Positions 43,266 to 55,218 of a DNA stretch of 64,000 nucleotides are shown piece after piece. Under the pieces are notes generated by a model. The model had not been told where the DNA came from. It was given only the letters and a program-made list of their open reading frames with translations, and searched no databases. Position 1 is the stretch's first letter. Each line of letters starts with the position of its first letter. Position numbers and translations under genes: made by a program. This stretch comes from Heterocephalus glaber (lineage: Eukaryota > Chordata > Mammalia > Rodentia > Bathyergidae), in the NCBI RefSeq assembly GCF_000247695.1, contig NW_004624784.1, positions 11,197,069 through 11,261,068 on the forward strand. The letters are read 5' to 3'.

Positions 43266-45080
43266 CCCTTACTGATCTGATTCTCTGTTGCTAAGCCTCT
43301 CAAAGCCATCCTTTATAGCATAAGGTAAAATCCTTAGAGGGATATTCTGGGACTCTCTTCTGGGTAAAGATCCAGGAGCAAGACAATTTGACCAGGGACA
43401 TAGCAGCTTAGAGAATGAGCAGGATCGAATGTGGCATATGCAAATCTTTAGTGAGGGGCCAAGCTGCTATCAGAATGGAGACAGGATACACAGGCAGCCC
43501 TGGAAGCTGAGCCCAGGCTCATAAATCTCAGCACTGACATATCAATCAGTCAGTTCAATCAGTTGCAACATTTTTTCTTTGGAAATAAATAAAGATGAAG
43601 GCAGTAGATACCACACAAAGAGGAACCTTAGAGCAACGTGGAGAGTCATACTGCCACTGGGTCCTGGAGCTGGATTCTGATTTATGGAGCAGGCTGAATT
43701 TGATAAATCGAGGACCTCAATCCAGTGGGTTTAGGCTCTTGTTTCCTAAATGGGAACTTAATGTTGTTCACTCATTCATAGGTAGGATGCTACAGCAGAG
43801 AGTTAATATATAAATCTGCTATTTACAAGGGTCCTCGTGTTTGTTTCTTGAAAAACAAACTTATAAATCATGCCCACCTCAGATGAAAACTTTTCTGGTG
43901 TAAATTGTCACCTTCTTTCTATAAATCTCACATTTAGAATTCTTCCTGGTTGATCAGACCTCACACATTTGGAGTGGTGGAGCAGGTTGTAAAAGGGCGC
44001 AGTCTGACTGGGAATATCAGGAGTAGCTGGAGATAATGGGGGACAAGTAGGGGGTAAGAAGAGCCCAGGATAATTTGTTCCTCATCTAGCCTTGGACTCT
44101 TTATTTATTTATTTTATAGCCTATCTGGATTTGAGAGTGCACTGATTTTAAAAAATGTTTCAAGTCAATAAAATATGCAACTAAAGATGGATTCTGAAGT
44201 TGGTTTATTAGGCAATTTCTTGTATGGCTCCTTGGGGCTCTGCACACCCTGCTCAGAGATGGGCTCTCATCCTGCATGAACCCTTGGGTACCTTGAGCCA
44301 ACCTCAGAAGGCACAGGAGCCTGGTGCTCCTCTTAGCTCCTGGGCTCCACTCTTTCCTCAGGGCAAGCTCTTCCTTCCCATCCTGGGGCTTCTGCAGACA
44401 CCACCCTAAACCCCTGCTGCTTCAGTAGTCTCTGCTGTCCCCTCCCTTTCTGCCTCTATTCCTTTAGGACACCACCACCTCCAAGAAGTCTTCTCTAATT
44501 GCACATATGGATGGACACATTTGCATTTATATTAACAAACAACAAGAAGCAGAAACTTTATCAGAAGATGAACTCATAAAGAAGTCACCCATGTTTTTAG
44601 GACTGGCTTCATGCTAAGGTATAGACAGAGCAGTGTGAAGCAAGGTGGACCAGGGAATGCCTGATTTTCTCTTGGGATGGGCTTCCATCTAGCCGCCCAC
44701 AGGTCAAGGCAGTTCCTCCTTATTGCCAAAAATGGCTTTACCCCACTCTTCCACCTCCTGTTCTTTCCCTGAGCCACCTTTCTCCAGAGTGCTCTAGGCC
44801 CAGGCTCACTTTTTCAAGAAGAGATTAATCTCAAAGAATGTCTTCATTGAGGAGCTGAAGAGGTTCCATTTGAACCACAGGGTGCCTCGCTTAGCACATT
44901 GAATAGATTTCTGAAAGGTTGCAAATAAAATGAAGAAAGAAAGAAATCCTCCTTGAAAAGCACTAGTAGAGTTTCTATTTAAAGCAATCTTATGATAAAG
45001 TCTTTTTCAAAGAATTGCTCAGGTCCCAAGCAACAGATTTGCAGTTTTATCTTCCTCCTGGACATTTCCACCTAGATAAC
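43266..45080. other. Single-copy noncoding DNA
   Basis: Nothing is recognised on either strand. An AT-rich 44,095-44,220 stretch ('tttatttatttattttatag', 'agtcaataaaatatgcaact') is a weak regulatory candidate. No exon is supported. Confidence 0.4.
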
Positions 45081-45084
45081 AATA

Positions 45085-45295
45085 ATGCTAACATTGACTA
45101 GCTGCTCATCGTGTCCCAGGCATGAATTTGTAATATGTGTGTATGTATGCGTGCATGTACGTATATGCAAATGTGTCCATACCTATGATATAGGTCTTGC
45201 ATTATCCCCATTTAGCAGATAAAGAAACTGGGGCATAGAGAAATAAAGTTAACATAGCTAGTAAGTGATAAAGTCAAGCAGCTAAATCTCAATAT
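45085..45295 (-). repeat. MIR SINE, antisense, with TG/TATG expansion
   Basis: 'taatgctaacattgactagc tgctcatcgtgtcccaggca' starts an antisense MIR and 'cattatccccatttagcaga taaagaaactggggcatag' continues it. A 45-base TGTATG-type tract at about 45,136-45,180 has expanded between them. Confidence 0.75.
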
Positions 45296-45299
45296 ACCC

Positions 45300-46915
45300 A
45301 ACACCAAATTTGTCATATTTCCACCTTAGTCTGTTTAGATTTTCCCTTTTCCTTGCTTTTATGTCTAACACCATACTTTTCCTACTTAGTAACAGAGCTA
45401 AATCTTGGAGCACTGTTTCCCTTGCCCTACTCCATCTTTGCCTGCCCTGCCCTCACAGCAATGGTCAAGTCTCATTGCTTTTTGTTTTTTTTCAAGTCCC
45501 ATTGCTTTGAGCACAGCTCTACCCGCTGTCCCTCCCACATTTCATTTCTTTACCTCCCCTTCCCCTTTTCTCTGCAGGTGGTCCTCCATCCTTCTCTTGC
45601 AGTAATGCATTAACCACCGTCTCTCCTCATGTTGTGCCCACCATCCCGCTCTTCACCAGTGACCTTCCTAAACCCTGTGCTCCACAGTGCCATGCTGCCC
45701 CTCCACTTACCTCTAAATGGTTAGTCAGGAGTGGCCTCTAGTGAGAGCAACATTTGACCAAAGTCCAGTAGGAAGTGAGGCAGCAAAACATGGATGTAGT
45801 CAGAGAAAGATAAAGAAGCAGCTGGACAGCAGTATGGAGCCCGAGGCAGCAGGGCCAAGGATGTGCAGAAAGAGAGAAGGCTGAAGTTGCACCTTGGTCT
45901 TCTGCCCTGGAAGTTGAGGCCCTGGGCTCTGTCCTCAGCACCTTCCCCATCCTCTGAGTACACTGCTTTGTCCCCCTTGCCATCCTTGCCCTGTGTGCTC
46001 CTGCCTCACCCCAGCTTCCATCCTTCTCTCCGTTAGGCACTGGCAGCCTGTCACTCCCCTCTCTCCACTGCTGACAGTGTCTCTGCCAGCACTAATTTGC
46101 CCTTCACCTGGACTTCTGGAGACCTCTAGCTCTCTGAATGGCCCATGTCTTTCTGCCCTAAATTATAAATTTGACATATATTTTGTTTCTTTTGCCAGCT
46201 ACTTGGAGGCTGAGGTCTGACTGCTAGATTCAACCACATGGTTTTTACAGTGCTCACTTGCTGTGTGTCCTGGGGTTACAGAGGCACGTGAAACATGACC
46301 CCTGCCTTGATGGATGAAGCATGTGTGAACAAAGAGGCACAAAGAGCCCCAAGTCCAGTTTCACACATTGGTGAAGAGCTGGGTCTTCGTGTGGAGCTGG
46401 AAAGGAGGAAGGAGGTTCTGCAGTCTCACATCTGGTAATGTACAGTAAGGTGCCTTACAGAAAGTGGAGCTCAGGGAATGCTTATTTAGCTGGTTAATCT
46501 CTTGATGATTCTTTTGTTACAAGAGATTTTTAAATATTTGGTTGGTTTAAACCAACTTAGGTAATGACAGTGCATTATTTCAGGTGTACATATTGTATGT
46601 TCTGTTGTGAGCTAATGGGTGATTGTTGATAGGTTGTTCTGAACATGGTCTCAAGGCTGTTTGATGTGGTAGATATATGTATTTTGAACTTGTAAGGATT
46701 TCTTTTTCCTACTGTTTTATTCTCCAAAGAACAGGGAGCCATCACGTTAAAATCCCATCCACATTTGTACATTAGTAAGGAAGTCGGGCTTTCACTCTCT
46801 CCTTTCATACAAGCATGGGTCAATTTTAGCCTAATTTTTCCACCTTGTAGAATGGAAGGATGCAGAGATAATTAAATCTTACTTTTTAAGATCTCTTAAA
46901 AGTCAACATGTGGAT
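45300..46915. other. Noncoding DNA, pyrimidine-rich at left
   Basis: Open frames of 66-100 codons overlap in the pyrimidine-rich 45,300-46,050 part, which may include degraded L2 but lacks a clear diagnostic block. The remainder to 46,915 shows no recognised repeat, exon or RNA gene. Confidence 0.35.
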
Positions 46916-46924
46916 GATAGTCAT

Positions 46925-47097
46925 CATTCATCTGTGACCTTGGGGTAAGTCCATTAAAGCCTTCTGATCCCGGGTTTTTAAATCTACAAAATAGCAACTG
47001 CCCTCAAAGATTGATTTGAAAATACAGTGAAGCCATGTGTGTCTCATGCCTAGCCCAGAGCTGGGCACACAGTCAGCATCTAATGATTGGCAGGCAT
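46925..47097 (+). repeat. MIR SINE, sense
   Basis: 'catctgtgaccttggggtaa gtccattaaagcc', 'tttaaatctacaaaatagca' and 'atgcctagcccagagctggg cacacagtcagcatc' follow sense MIR from the tgtgacc motif to the 3' 'gcctggcacatagtaggcgc' block. Confidence 0.8.
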
Positions 47098-47164
47098 TGT
47101 AGCAAACCACATGCTGCTCGATGGACTTTGGAAGACAGATAATTAGAGCCAATTTATTTATTTT

Positions 47165-47590
47165 TCATCTCAAAATCATACTCTAGTAAGGGAGACCCAA
47201 GGAAAATTGATTGTAGAGGAGTGCCAGGGGTCCCTGGGCATGGGTAAATGGAGGACAGCCAGGGAAGGTGTGGAAGGTGTCTTTGGAGGAAGTGAGTTAT
47301 GCTGAGGATTGAAAAATGAGTGGCAAGTAGCCAGTCAAGACGAAAGGCAGGAAATAGAGGAAGGTGTTCCAGACCAAAAGGATACCTAGGTTTCAGCAAA
47401 TGTCGGCACCCCGAGTATGATAAAAGCTATAGGTTAAACTGTGGACCAGACAGAGAAACAATGGAATTAATGACAAAGGGAAATTAAGAAATGTCTTTCC
47501 TGAAGACATTAAGCACTAGAGTGGTACAGATGAGGCACGGCTTTGCACTGATACAGAGGAGCTGAGGAGATGGGAAAAGGGCAGAGCAGA
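47165..47590 (-). repeat. L2 LINE, antisense
   Basis: 'agccagggaaggtgtggaag gtgtctttggaggaag', 'ttatgctgaggattgaaaaa', 'aatagaggaaggtgttccag' and 'cagcaaatgtcggcaccccg' follow the L2 reverse complement ('ggaaggcttcctggaggaagtgac ... gcattccaggcagagg'). Confidence 0.65.
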
Positions 47591-47814
47591 AACCTTCAGC
47601 TCAGCAGTTTTCTAACTTTAAAAAAAAATTTAAATCTAGTGTAGCTTTTTCTCCAAAAGAAAACTTCCACAGAAGTCCAAAATATGAAGTAGTGTTGGTC
47701 TGGACAGAACAGCCTTGTCTCAGATATCCCATATGGGCATCTCTGAAGCCCCCACTTGCAGTGACCTTAGGGATGTTTCTGAAGGAGGCTTTGGATTCTG
47801 GAAAAGAAGCCTGA

Positions 47815-47925
47815 AGGGCCTTATTTTAAAGACAAGGAGATTGATAGCCAGAGGGTGAAATGGTTTTCTCAAGGTCCTCAAATTATTTCTAGACTAACCC
47901 CAGTGATTCTCAGGCTGCAATTTTC
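47815..47925 (-). repeat. MIR fragment, antisense
   Basis: 'ttattttaaagacaaggaga', 'ttgatagccagagggtgaaa' and 'tttctcaaggtcctcaaatt' match the antisense MIR core; diverged. Confidence 0.6.
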
Positions 47926-47929
47926 CTTT

Positions 47930-48835
47930 GCCAAACACCAGCTTTCTAAAGTGACTTCTCTTGTGAGGTCACCTATACTTCTCTATGGCCCTGTGAAATC
48001 ACTAATTTTCTTTCCAGAATGGTTGACCTGGTAATCTTTCAGCAGGATCTGTCCTCATCCCAACAAGAGAGAAAAGCAGATTGCTCCAGGACAGATTGTT
48101 GGGAACTATATTCTGCAAAGGCTTGGGTTGCTGGACAATGGAATTGGAGTAAGAACTCCCTTTCCTTAGCGGGAGGATTTGTTTTCAACTTAACTTCCCA
48201 TGGAACTAGGTCCCTCTCCTCCCAGCAGCTCAAATCTCCCTTTTCACAAGGTCTCCAGGTGCTGACAGTTGGCACTACCATATCAAATAACAACCTACAT
48301 GGCTGACATTTACACACAGGCTGCCTGGCATCTGGGTCTTGCCTGTTTACATGCTCCTCTGGGCTCTTCTGCTTCCACTATAGGTAGATTCCTCAAGGAG
48401 CATTACTCAATGGCTGTCTCACAGACCTTTGACCTATGGGAATCATCAACCTTCTTTTGCTGGCTTTAACTTCAACATTTCTCTGGTAATAGCTACCCCT
48501 TTACCCTTCCCCACCATGTTATAATGTGTGCCTTTTCCTGTTCTGATCACACCTCCCCTTGTGTTCTAGAACCCCTTGGTTTCTGCGTTGTCTGCTTCAA
48601 AGCTCTTTTTGAGCCCTGCCTGCATCAAGAGTGTACTCACTGGGGGAACGGATGGTGGTGGACAGGAGGAAGCCTCCTTGGACTCACACATCACTCCTTC
48701 CAAATGCCCCTCACACAGAGCTCACCTCTCACTCTGTACACCGCTGGCCACTTAGATCTCTATGTTCTCAAATATTGTGTAGACTGAACAAGCAGGGGCA
48801 GTATTTTCCACTACTGTACAGCACACGTGGAGTGA
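47930..48835. other. Single-copy noncoding DNA
   Basis: No clear repeat or exon. The 176-codon plus frame at 48631-49161, the longest in the window, begins here and runs into L2; its residues show no domain, so it is judged a chance frame. Confidence 0.4.
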
Positions 48836-48839
48836 TCAA

Positions 48840-49312
48840 AAGTTATTATAGTGACCCACAAAGCCCTTCCTCCCACACCCCTCTCCTGCTCCACTGTGTT
48901 TTGCTCTGCCCCAGCATCTACTATCCTCCAGGCCCACTCCTGATTCAGGGGCTCCATACTGCTATCCCACCTGCTTTGTTATCTTCCCCCAGATATCTCC
49001 AGGATTTACTGTCTGTACTGCATTTTTGTCAAATGCGCTCTCACCATAATGCCATTTCTGATCATCCATTTAAAATTGGTACTGAACATATTCCCTACCT
49101 TACTGTCTTTTCTTTGAGGCAATTGTCATCTGGTGACATGGGATACATTTTACTGGTCTAGTTCTTTCCCTCTACTCAAATATAAGCTGCATGGGAGCAA
49201 TATTTTTTGTCTGTTTTTGTTTTTTTTCTTAAATTTCCCAAATCCTGAGGCCCAGAACAGTGCATGGCACAGGATAGGTGTCGAATAAACATCTGTTGAA
49301 TCAATGTAATAA
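48840..49312 (+). repeat. L2 LINE 3' end, sense
   Basis: Landmarks are 'cttactgtcttttctttgag', 'ctactcaaatataagctgca tgggagcaat', 'tgaggcccagaacagtgcat ggcacaggataggtgtcg' and the terminal 'aataaacatctgttgaatca'. This is a well-preserved L2 3' terminus. Confidence 0.8.
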
Positions 49313-49314
49313 TC

Positions 49315-50840
49315 ACACTCAGCATGAGCCCAGGCTCCAGGCTGGCTTTCTCTCAATGTCTCTGTTTCCCAGGACTTGGAGAACTCCAGGAATAAGACCA
49401 CAGAAGACTAGAGTCCACATGTTTCTTCTTTGTGATGGTTTCCTTCCACTTCTTCCTAAACCACATAAATGGGCTTTATGCTTAAGAAGTGCCTTCCTTC
49501 CCAGCATCACTTAGTAGGGAAAAATGTTTATTTGGGTTTGATTTTGGCAATACATCAAAATCCAATAATCATACCATAGTGCAAATGCATTGAGAGGTGT
49601 GAGATCCATAATGTAATAACATGTAATCTGCACATCAGGATCACAAAGGCAAATCTATAATTTCACTTGATTTATTTTCTTAAAATGTGACAATCCCACA
49701 TGTTGCTTGAAATGATGGAAGTTGGGACAAACAGGAATGTGGGAGGTTTATGAGCTGCGTCAGCCAAGTCTTGGGGATCCCTCCTCTTCCGTGCCTGGAA
49801 GATAGGCCTGAGCAATTTCCCCTTTTACTGCAGCAATATCTCCTCTGCATTCAGCAGAAAGACCCCCAACCTGTAAACATATTAGTAGGCGTGTTCGCTT
49901 TACAAGTGTGTAAATTTCCCCACAGTGTGTACCTCCTGGGTCTGAGGCCCTGATTATTGGTGTAAGTAGCCTGTGCAGGAGAAAGCTCCAGTGTGGTCTA
50001 GATTTGTGCCCACTGGAGGGTGGTGGACAGGCTGGGGGATTTGAAAACACAGTAGCAGACATTTTCTCTCACCAGCAGGCAGGAATCCACTCACATGAAA
50101 TAACACAAAATGATTGCCAAGGCCTGAGAGCTGTGACTCAGGGGCAAGATGTACAGATTCAGACTTACAAAACCATCCAAGAGCCTCTTCAGGCCCAAGG
50201 GAAACTTAGCTCCCCTTGCCTGCTGCCTTTTGCCACTCTTCCTTCTCCTTTGACAGGTGACTTCATGTGGAACACAATAATAACCATGGTTATTGGAAGC
50301 CTGGTATGTGGTAGAGGTGCACTAATCCAGCTCATTGACCACCTCCAAGGTAGATATGCAATCCTCAGATTTATGTAGCTCAAGGGGTCAATGACCCAGC
50401 CACTCTGGGAGTTACAGTTTGAGCCCATGCCTGAGAGGTTTCAAAATCTATGCTCCTTCTACTTCACTGGTTTAGAATATATCACCAGACTTATAATCAG
50501 AACTGGCCTTATTCTTATGCTACCAGTACTTATGCTTTGGGATCCCTGATTAGCGGTCTCAGAACTGGCCTTTCCCCTGTCCTATCCCTCCTCACATCTC
50601 AGGTGCCCACAGGATATGACCACCTGGATCTCATATCCCTCCTTCCAGATCAAATTCTAGGTACTGGGTCCTCCAGAGTTCTTTCTTAAATGGCTCTGCT
50701 TCTACTTCCATGCCCCACACAGTTCTCTTCCCAGAGTACATTGGGGTTCATCTGTGGGTCAGAGGGTTAGACAAAGAGTGGCATTCTTGAATGAGGGGTG
50801 AATGAGCAAGTGAATGAGAGGGTTGATGTGTAGTCTGGGA
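49315..50840. other. Single-copy noncoding DNA
   Basis: A weak antisense MIR-like patch ('ataataaccatggttattgg aagcctggtatgtgg') lies at about 50,275-50,390. No exon or RNA gene is recognised; frames up to 124 codons lack motifs. Confidence 0.4.
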
Positions 50841-50844
50841 TATT

Positions 50845-50846
<2 letters not shown>

Positions 50847-50892
<46 letters not shown>
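50847..50892. repeat. (CA)n microsatellite, longest in window
   Basis: About 22-23 uninterrupted CA units. The purity and length suggest it is polymorphic, and it is a Z-DNA-forming sequence. Confidence 0.95.
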
Positions 50893-50894
<2 letters not shown>

Positions 50895-52435
50895 TGCAGG
50901 GCCTCTTGTCAGGTAGGGTCGAACCAGATACGGCAAAAGCAAGTTCAGCCTCTGTTTGGCTGCCTCCCTTGTAGTCTCACTGGAGGGCCCACCAGTGCCA
51001 CACGCTCTGTTTCACATTGAATGCTGCATGTTTAGCCCTTACACAGTTGCCATTATAGCCACTCTGTCTTTGATATTCACAACTCCATGTGACTAGAGGA
51101 TTCTGAGAATGCAGGAGATTTCACAGGCAGTAACTATGCCCAGGCCGCCTTAGCCCTATCCTTGCTGTGGTCTATCCTGTTCTTCGTGGTTCCTCCTCTT
51201 TCCAAGCATTTTCTCCATACAACCTGTGAAACTGACTTATATCTCAGAATCAACCCCTTTGAACCTTACCCCTGCCATATTACTTACAGTTTAGCTTTTT
51301 TCCTGACAAATCCCAAAGAACATGGAATAGAGGCTTCTGGGAGTTTTGTTCCATGGGGTGGTGTATATTATTCTACATGCTGGTCAGATCACAGGAAAAG
51401 GGGGTGGCTGAGAGGAAGACCTTTTGTGGAAACAAAGCATTAAGCCTTTTCTCATTTCTTTCTTTTCCCCAGCCATCCCTCACTGGGTCCACAGGACCTG
51501 AGCTCTCATCAAGCAGTAGTATCAGGCTACAAGAGTCCTCATGAACCCCAAATCAGGCTCCCTTTGGGATGAAAGAGATTTCTGAGTGTGTGGGTGTGGA
51601 GACTCAACCTTCAGGTCAAAGCTTTCCCCAAGTGATCTCCTCCTCCCTCTCCAACTGCTTCTTCTCCAGTTTCCTAGGTAAATTCAGCCCCATCTGGATT
51701 GGCCAGTCCACATAGTTAGACTATCTCACAATCTGTGTCTTACTTATACCTTTTTCCCCAATAAGAATGTTCATTCCATTTCTCCTATTTTGTGTAAGTT
51801 TTATACATATTTTCAAACCTTTGTTTGTTGAAAGTCATGACATTTGAAGTGTGATTAAGAAAACTATAGTTGCTTAGTCAGAAAAAGAAAGAAAAGAACA
51901 AGAAAAAGGGTCCAAGATGACTTTAAATAGGAAGCATCACCATGTGGAACAGGAAGCAGATCTGGCATTTTGTGGCTCCTAGTATGCAAACCAGAACCAC
52001 TAGAGAAACTGAGTTCAGCTTAGTGTAAGAAAGAAACTCTAAGTAGTAAAAGAAACTCAAATAAGGGATAGATTGACTTGGACAGTAGCAAGTTTCTGTT
52101 CAGAGACTGGCTGTGTTCAAGTAGGGTGTCATTCAGCAGAGCTGTTGCAGACAAGATTTAAGCACCAAGCATGAGTGCAGTCCGAATGATTCCTATGGGC
52201 CCTCCAACCTAATTTCACTCCCCCAGGAAGGTCATCTTTAGCCATCACCATCTTTAGAAACATTTATTTCTCCAAACAACTTAAAACTGAGACTTCTATA
52301 TTGTCTTTTTCTTAGTTATCTTATTAGTCACTCTATGTAACTTAAAGCCATGATAAAGTCTATTATCTATTATTAGTTACTCTAGGTAGATTCCTATGAT
52401 GTTAGAAATTAAATCTTAATTGCCTTGTTGTATAG
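50895..52435. other. Single-copy noncoding DNA
   Basis: No repeat, exon or RNA gene is recognised. The stretch becomes AT-richer after 51,700. Confidence 0.4.
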
Positions 52436-52439
52436 TAAG

Positions 52440-52650
52440 GAGACTCTTTTTCTGACTATAGAGTTTATGCTTATTAAGGAGAGTCCAGAAACTACTACAG
52501 TGTCAGAGATAACATAAAAAATTACCCATAATCCCATTATCCAGGAATAACTAGTGACAAAAATGTTCATGTATTTTCTTCCAGTTATCAAAAATGTTTA
52601 TTTTTTGAAATGATGAGAACAAACCTGCATGGATATTTGTACTTTCAAAC
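52440..52650. repeat. Probable old L1M-type fragment
   Basis: 'aaaaaattacccataatccc attatccaggaataactagt' with 'tgttcatgtattttcttcca' resembles a common L1ME-type 3' block ('aatcccaccacccagagata'). It is short and diverged, and the strand is uncertain. Confidence 0.35.
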
Positions 52651-53029
52651 TTAGAAGGGAATGGTAAGAAGCTCAATCAGCCCCCTGGAATGCTGTAGCT
52701 TTGTCCAGAACCTCCTTCTGCTACTGACACCTCCTTGGGAGTAAGAGACACAGGCTTCTGGGTATTTTAGCTGTAGAACCCAAGAATTACCCATGAGGGT
52801 GTGCTTTTTGCAGATTTTGTCTCCCAACTCTTAGAACGTTACTCGTGGTCAAATGTGTTTTCATCCTTACAATTACCAAGGGGCCTCCACGGGGCTGCCA
52901 AGCTGGCTGGAAAGCTATGTGTGTATATGTGTGTGTGTTTTCCTTTCCCCCTAACTCACTGAGAGCTTGGCAAGGCCAGGAGAGAGGCAGCTGATTATTT
53001 TTAGCCCCTTGTTCCTCCGAATGGATTGT

Positions 53030-53340
53030 GCATAACAAAAGAATGCTAATGCTCAGTGTCTTTATGAAAGCACTCGAGTTCATCAGCTTTGCAAAGAAGT
53101 GAAATTAAATCAAGATTTAATTGGGATATGCATGTTTTATTCATGCTACTAACCACAGGAGAAGCCAGCAAGCTGAAGGTAAAAAAGAAGGGAAAAAATC
53201 TTTTGAAAAGTTGTTTCTCTCTGATTAAATAGAGATAGTTTCAACTTCAAAGGGAGCAGGCCTTTAATGTATTTTAAATGTTCAACTATGCTTAGCTTGG
53301 CCAGCTCTGCTGCTGCTGGTGGGCAACACAGCCCAGGCAT
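53030..53340. promoter_or_regulatory. Candidate conserved noncoding element
   Basis: Repeat-free and AT-rich, with 'gaatgctaatgctcagtgtc' (octamer-like), 'gaaattaaatcaagatttaa ttgggatatgcat', 'catgctactaaccacaggag' (RUNX-like AACCACA) and 'tctctctgattaaatagaga'. The word density is similar to the 30.6-kb block. No exon is seen. Confidence 0.35.
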
Positions 53341-53649
53341 GCCCTGTACCTAACCTCATGTCTTGGCCTCCAAAACCAGGCACGTGGCTCCTGTTCTTAC
53401 CTTCTTTGTACGAGCGTGGAGCCTTCAGCATGGGTCCTTCTGGTACCCTAGAGAAGGGTGGATGCAACTCAGATCACCAGTTATTCCTTGGAATCTGAGC
53501 AGCCCCTATTGCCAAACTCTGAAGGAACTATAACACCAAGGAATAACACTTTACCCTCCATCGGAGATTTCTCCCCTGGAAGGGGACACTTATTGAGTAT
53601 TGTGCTATGTCAGACACAAAGATAAAGGGCTCCCTGCCTGAGCCTCTTG

Positions 53650-54070
53650 CACTTAACAAGAAATCAAACAAAGACCTGAATAACATAGAAAGAAGAAAGA
53701 GATAAGCAAAGCTTGCAGAAAAGGTTTAAGATGCTCTGAGAGATCAAAGCAAGGAGCAATCCAATAGGGAAACAAAGAAAGCATTCTGAGGAGGTGGCTT
53801 TGGAGCTAGTTTGGAAGAATGTCTAGAATTTCTGCATGTATAAATGGGGAGGATGTGTGCCAAGTAGTGGAACTCTGAGCCAAGCTGCTGGAGATGGGAG
53901 TTTTGGAGGGTGTTCAGGGTAAGAATTTGATTGGCTCCCGCTTATAGAATAGCTGTGGGAGAGTCTAGAATGGAAGTTGGGAGGAGAGTGCCGACAGTAA
54001 AAACAGAGCAGATTGGCTAAAGTTTTGGAGTAAATGGCTCTTTATGTGCATATTTTCAGAGGCCTATAGG
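53650..54070 (-). repeat. L2 LINE, antisense
   Basis: 'agcattctgaggaggtggct ttggagctagtttggaag' (L2 'tctgaggaggtgacatttga gctgagacctgaa'), 'gggtaagaatttgattggct' and 'gggagagtctagaatggaag' follow the L2 reverse complement. Confidence 0.65.
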
Positions 54071-54635
54071 AGAGTTTATCAAATAATCTGGCCCAAGAAT
54101 TGCTCCTCTGTGGAAGACTACTTTCTGTGACCATGGCAGACATCATGCACTATCCTGAGACTCTTCTGAGCCAGAGGAAGTTTAAAATCTTTTTGAACGA
54201 AGCGAACCAGGAGCCACTGCTAGATTCTGGCTATCTGAATCCTTTTCTTACCCCTCTTGGATATTTCATGCCTCAAAAATCTCAGGTTCTTCTAGCTTTC
54301 CCCGACAGTGGGCTAGACTATCTGGATCTGATTACCCATTGAGGAAAAAATCTACAGGTCCTCTTAAAGGCATTAATAGATAACAAGATAGTATAAAATT
54401 ACCAGAAAAATTAATTAAGGGAAAACATGCGAGGGAAAGACTTTTTGCCATAAGGGCATTGGCCAATTTGGGGAACTTCAAACTTTTGGTTTTGAAATTC
54501 TTATAAACAAAGTGACAAAAGTAAAAATTGGCCATCCTTTTAATTAGAAAGAGACTGTCAGACAAATCCAGTCAACTGAGTAAATAAGTCCCTTATTTCT
54601 GAAAGGGGGATGGATGGTGCTCAGAGGAAATGAGA
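54071..54635. other. Noncoding DNA, possibly the 5' part of an old L1M/HAL1
   Basis: An 80-codon plus frame (54100-54342) has no recognised domain. The following AT-rich DNA leads into clear L1M ORF1 sequence at about 54,640, so part of this may be degraded L1 5' sequence. Confidence 0.3.
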
Positions 54636-54639
54636 GAAA

Positions 54640-55202
54640 AAAGCAAATACATCTGTATGAGCAGGAAGTTATAAAGACTGAGACATTAGAATTTTAAAAC
54701 ACAGAACTTCTGAAAATAAAACCCACAATTGTTATAATTTAAAAACCTAAAATAAGAATTTTACTGAGGATTAAACAGAGCTGGGTAAAGAATTAATAAA
54801 CTGGAATATATGCCAGAAAAAATTATGTATGCAATAGAAGACAGAAAGATAGAAAATATAGAAGGGTTGAGTGGTATACAGGACAGTTAGGACTCACATG
54901 CATTTATTCAGACTTCTAGAAAAGGAGAGAAAAAATAGAGCAGAAGAAAAATTTGAAGCAATTAGTGGATAAGAATTTTCAGAACCAATGAATGCCACAG
55001 ATCTACAGATTCAAGAAACCTTATTAACCTCAACCAGGATTTAAAAAAAAATATTTAGAAACAATGAGACTGGAAGATACCAAAGACAAAGAGGAAATCT
55101 TTTTTAAAATTTATTTTTATTTTATTTTATTTTATTTTATTTTTCAAAGAGGAAATCTTAATAGTTGCCACAAGAGAAAGACAGAATGGATTGGTTTTAA
55201 CT
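54640..55202 (+). repeat. Old L1M (or HAL1) ORF1 remnant, sense, left part
   Basis: Words such as 'gaggattaaacagagctggg', 'gcaatagaagacagaaagat agaaa', 'gaagaaaaatttgaagcaat', 'ctacagattcaagaaacctt' and 'gataccaaagacaaagagga aatctt' follow the ORF1 order of old mammalian L1s. The reading frame is destroyed. The copy is interrupted by a tail-only insertion at 55,102 and by an inverted L1 at 55,219, resuming at 55,658. Confidence 0.65.
55102..55144 (-). mobile_element. Tail-only retroinsertion: (TTTTA)n with 15-bp TSD
   Basis: A 43-base stretch ending in TTTTA repeats lies between identical CAAAGAGGAAATCTT copies (55087-55101 and 55145-55159). No SINE or LINE body is present: it is just a poly(A)-derived tail in antisense with a textbook TSD. 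Removal of one copy restores continuous L1M ORF1 sequence. Confidence 0.85.
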
Positions 55203-55218
55203 AAATGGAGTTAGGTTA

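Noticed and set aside
48631..49161. Longest open frame, 176 codons, plus strand
   Set aside because: It overlaps another frame, runs into a recognisable L2 3' end, has no domain or signal peptide and no splice context; treated as chance.
50847..50892. Regular repeats as a CRISPR-like or origin iteron array
   Set aside because: It is a simple dinucleotide microsatellite in a mammalian genome; no spacer structure exists.
54100..54342. 80-codon frame starting near a Kozak-like ATG
   Set aside because: No homology recognised, the region borders decayed L1, and no splice or promoter evidence is present.
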